A DNA stretch of 64,000 nucleotides from Grimontia celer (lineage in GTDB: Bacteria > Pseudomonadota > Gammaproteobacteria > Enterobacterales > Vibrionaceae). The stretch covers positions 1,364,001 to 1,428,000 of the forward strand of contig NZ_FIZX01000001.1 in the NCBI RefSeq assembly GCF_900055185.1, written 5' to 3'. The first letter of the stretch is position 1, and each line of letters starts with the position of its first letter. Both the position numbers and the translations under genes were made by a program. Below the pieces are notes generated by a model, which saw only the letters and a list, made by a program, of their open reading frames with translations, was not told the DNA's origin and ran no database searches. Of the stretch, positions 62,563-64,000 are shown in pieces.

Positions 62563-63867
62563 ATGAAGCTAGGTCAATTAGCAGCACTAACCTCTGTATC
62601 ACTGCTGCTGGCATCCCCATCTTACGCGGCAACAGAAATCGAGTGGTGGCACGCGATGGGTGGCAATCTCGGTGAGAAAGTGAACGAGATTGCAGATAAG
62701 TTTAATGCAAGCCAAAGCGATTACGTTGTTAAGCCTGTTTACAAAGGCAATTACACGGAAACAATGACAGGTGCTGTTGCTGCATTCCGCGCAAAGCAGC
62801 AACCGGAAATCGTGCAGGTTTTTGAAGTTGGTACTGCCACCATGATGGGCGCAAAAGGCGCTATCTATCCGGTTTACCAACTCATGGAAGACACCAAAAC
62901 AGAATTCGACCCAGCAGCCTACCTGGCATCTGTTACCGGTTACTACACAGATAGTGACGGCAACATGCTGTCTATGCCATTTAACAGTTCCACTCCGGTG
63001 CTTTACTACAACAAAGACCTGTTTGCTAAAGCAGGTGTAGAGCCACCTAAAACGTGGGAAGAAATGGACGCCGTAGCGGACAAGCTTCTGGCTAACGGTG
63101 CAAAATGTGGTTTCACTACAGGCTGGCAGTCCTGGACACAAATCGAGAACTTCGGTGCGCGCCACAATGCACCTATCGCTACTGCTAATAATGGTTTCGA
63201 CAGCACTGATGCCAAGCTGCTGATCAACGATAAAATCTTCGTTGATCACATCGCTCAACTGGCAGAATGGCAAAAAGACGGCACCTTTAAATACGGCGGT
63301 CGCCGTTCAGACAGTGCGCCACTGTTCTATAGCGGTGAGTGTGCAATGTACATTAACTCTTCAGCGTCTTACGCGGGCATTAAAGGCAACGTGAAAGACT
63401 TTGAGTTTGGTGTGTCACCATTGCCTTACTACTCCTCGAAGATCAAAACTCCACAGAACTCTATCATCGGCGGTGCAACCCTGTGGGTTCTGCAAGGTCA
63501 TGACAAGAAAGACTACGACGGTGTCGCTAAGTTCTTCAAATTCATGTCCAGCGCAGAAAACCAAGCTGACTGGCACCAGTTCACTGGATACCTGCCAATT
63601 ACTCACGCAGCGTACGATCTGAGTAAGAAACAAGGTTTCTACAACGAAAACCCAGGGACTGACGTGGCGATTGTTCAGATGACTTCTGTTGAGCCAACGC
63701 CAGCTTCCAAAGGTATCCGTCTCGGCAACTTTGTTCAGATCCGTGACGTGATCAACGAAGAGCTGGAAAACGTTTGGTCTGGCGAATCCTCTGCACAAGA
63801 TGCAATGGATAAAGTCGTTAAGCGTGGTAACGCGCTGTTGGCGAAGTTCGCAAAAGCAAACAAGTAA
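62563..63867 (+). CDS. ugpB: UgpB sn-glycerol-3-phosphate-binding protein
   Basis: The 434-residue product has a signal peptide ending near YAATE and matches UgpB in WWHAMGGNLGEKVNEIADKF, VYKGNYTETM and FNSSTPVLYYNKDLFAKAG. It binds sn-glycerol-3-phosphate and glycerophosphodiesters in the periplasm for import by the Ugp ABC transporter. AAGGAG precedes the ATG. ugpA follows after a G/C-rich stem-loop. Confidence 0.94.
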   Translation: MKLGQLAALTSVSLLLASPSYAATEIEWWHAMGGNLGEKVNEIADKFNASQSDYVVKPVYKGNYTETMTGAVAAFRAKQQPEIVQVFEVGTATMMGAKGAIYPVYQLMEDTKTEFDPAAYLASVTGYYTDSDGNMLSMPFNSSTPVLYYNKDLFAKAGVEPPKTWEEMDAVADKLLANGAKCGFTTGWQSWTQIENFGARHNAPIATANNGFDSTDAKLLINDKIFVDHIAQLAEWQKDGTFKYGGRRSDSAPLFYSGECAMYINSSASYAGIKGNVKDFEFGVSPLPYYSSKIKTPQNSIIGGATLWVLQGHDKKDYDGVAKFFKFMSSAENQADWHQFTGYLPITHAAYDLSKKQGFYNENPGTDVAIVQMTSVEPTPASKGIRLGNFVQIRDVINEELENVWSGESSAQDAMDKVVKRGNALLAKFAKANK

Positions 63868-63884
63868 TACGTTCATCGTAATAA

Positions 63885-63904
63885 CGGGGGGAGACATCCC
63901 CCCG
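63885..63904 (+). promoter_or_regulatory. Intercistronic stem-loop after ugpB
   Basis: A 7-bp stem CGGGGGG/CCCCCCG with a 6-base loop lies 18 bp after the ugpB stop and about 33 bp before ugpA. It lacks a T-run. Such stem-loops stabilise the 5' binding-protein message and lower permease expression. Confidence 0.72.
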
Positions 63905-63936
63905 CTGATCCACATAATTACAATAAGCAGGTTGTT

Positions 63937-64000
63937 ATGGATAACAAACCCGTCTTTCACAACGTCTGGTTACCTGTTGCGCTGCTCGCCCCTCAATTGG
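63937..64000 (+). CDS. ugpA: UgpA permease, 5' fragment at window edge
   Basis: The first 21 codons read MDNKPVFHNVWLPVALLAPQ, the start of a first membrane helix as in UgpA. The gene runs off the right edge of the window. It follows ugpB and should encode one of the two Ugp membrane subunits. The short length limits certainty; another ABC sugar permease is possible. Confidence 0.8.
   Translation, partial: MDNKPVFHNVWLPVALLAPQL

Noticed and set aside
1-64000. tRNA and rRNA genes
   Set aside because: I did not recognise a tRNA cloverleaf or an rRNA stretch by eye; a dedicated scan was not possible.

Overview
The window is chromosomal DNA of a marine gammaproteobacterium, most likely a Vibrionaceae member of the Enterovibrio/Grimontia/Photobacterium kind. 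This rests on gene content: napFDABC next to narQ-narP, CRY-DASH, a CheV hybrid, EmrD, GTP cyclohydrolase II, a DUF440 dsDNA mimic, TAXI-type TRAP transport and a LapA-like giant adhesin. The species is inferred, not proven. I saw no rRNA, tRNA, CRISPR array, transposase or prophage block. Most of the sequence looks like ordinary chromosome, with two families of small inverted-repeat elements in intergenic spaces.

Layout. 0.5-3 kb: a CitA/DcuS-type two-component pair with an inverted-repeat element in front. 3-6.5 kb: an AlkA-type glycosylase, a membrane/coiled-coil protein of unknown role and a coiled-coil lipoprotein. 7-12.7 kb: a TcyP-type cystine symporter followed by a CoA-disulfide-reductase-like flavoenzyme, a succinate-semialdehyde-type dehydrogenase and two small conserved proteins. 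12.9-17.2 kb: a TAXI TRAP transporter and cheV. 17.3-33 kb: a 13.2 kb gene for a LapA-like repeat adhesin, divergent from a TolC-like outer-membrane factor and an OmpA-like lipoprotein. 33-40 kb: a DASH photolyase/cryptochrome, an alpha/beta hydrolase, small proteins, a YjiH-family transporter, a possible nucleotidyltransferase-like protein and the DUF440 protein. 40-47 kb: periplasmic nitrate reductase napFDABC divergent from narQP, with a NarP-type operator between them. 47-50 kb: an RTX/DUF4114 surface protein whose 5' leader looks like a c-di-GMP-I (GEMM) riboswitch. 50-56 kb: a peptide transporter, EmrD, RibA, a Maa-like acetyltransferase, a patatin-like phospholipase and a 30-residue YnhF-like protein. 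57-64 kb: an NSS transporter with a MetS-like small subunit, a two-component system joined to a GtsA-like sugar-binding protein, then ugpB and the start of ugpA, which runs off the right edge.

How the genes fit together. The nap and nar genes form an anaerobic nitrate-respiration module controlled by the neighbouring sensor pair. The giant adhesin, its TolC-like exit duct, the OmpA lipoprotein and the riboswitch-preceded RTX protein suggest c-di-GMP-linked surface attachment. The left-hand transport genes (cystine symporter, TAXI) and right-hand ones (NSS, peptide, sugar and glycerol-3-phosphate) are nutrient-uptake modules. The most interesting observations are the GEMM-like leader, the retention-module adhesin with a LapG-type cleavage motif, the binding-protein/two-component operon, and the two families of roughly 266 bp inverted-repeat elements.
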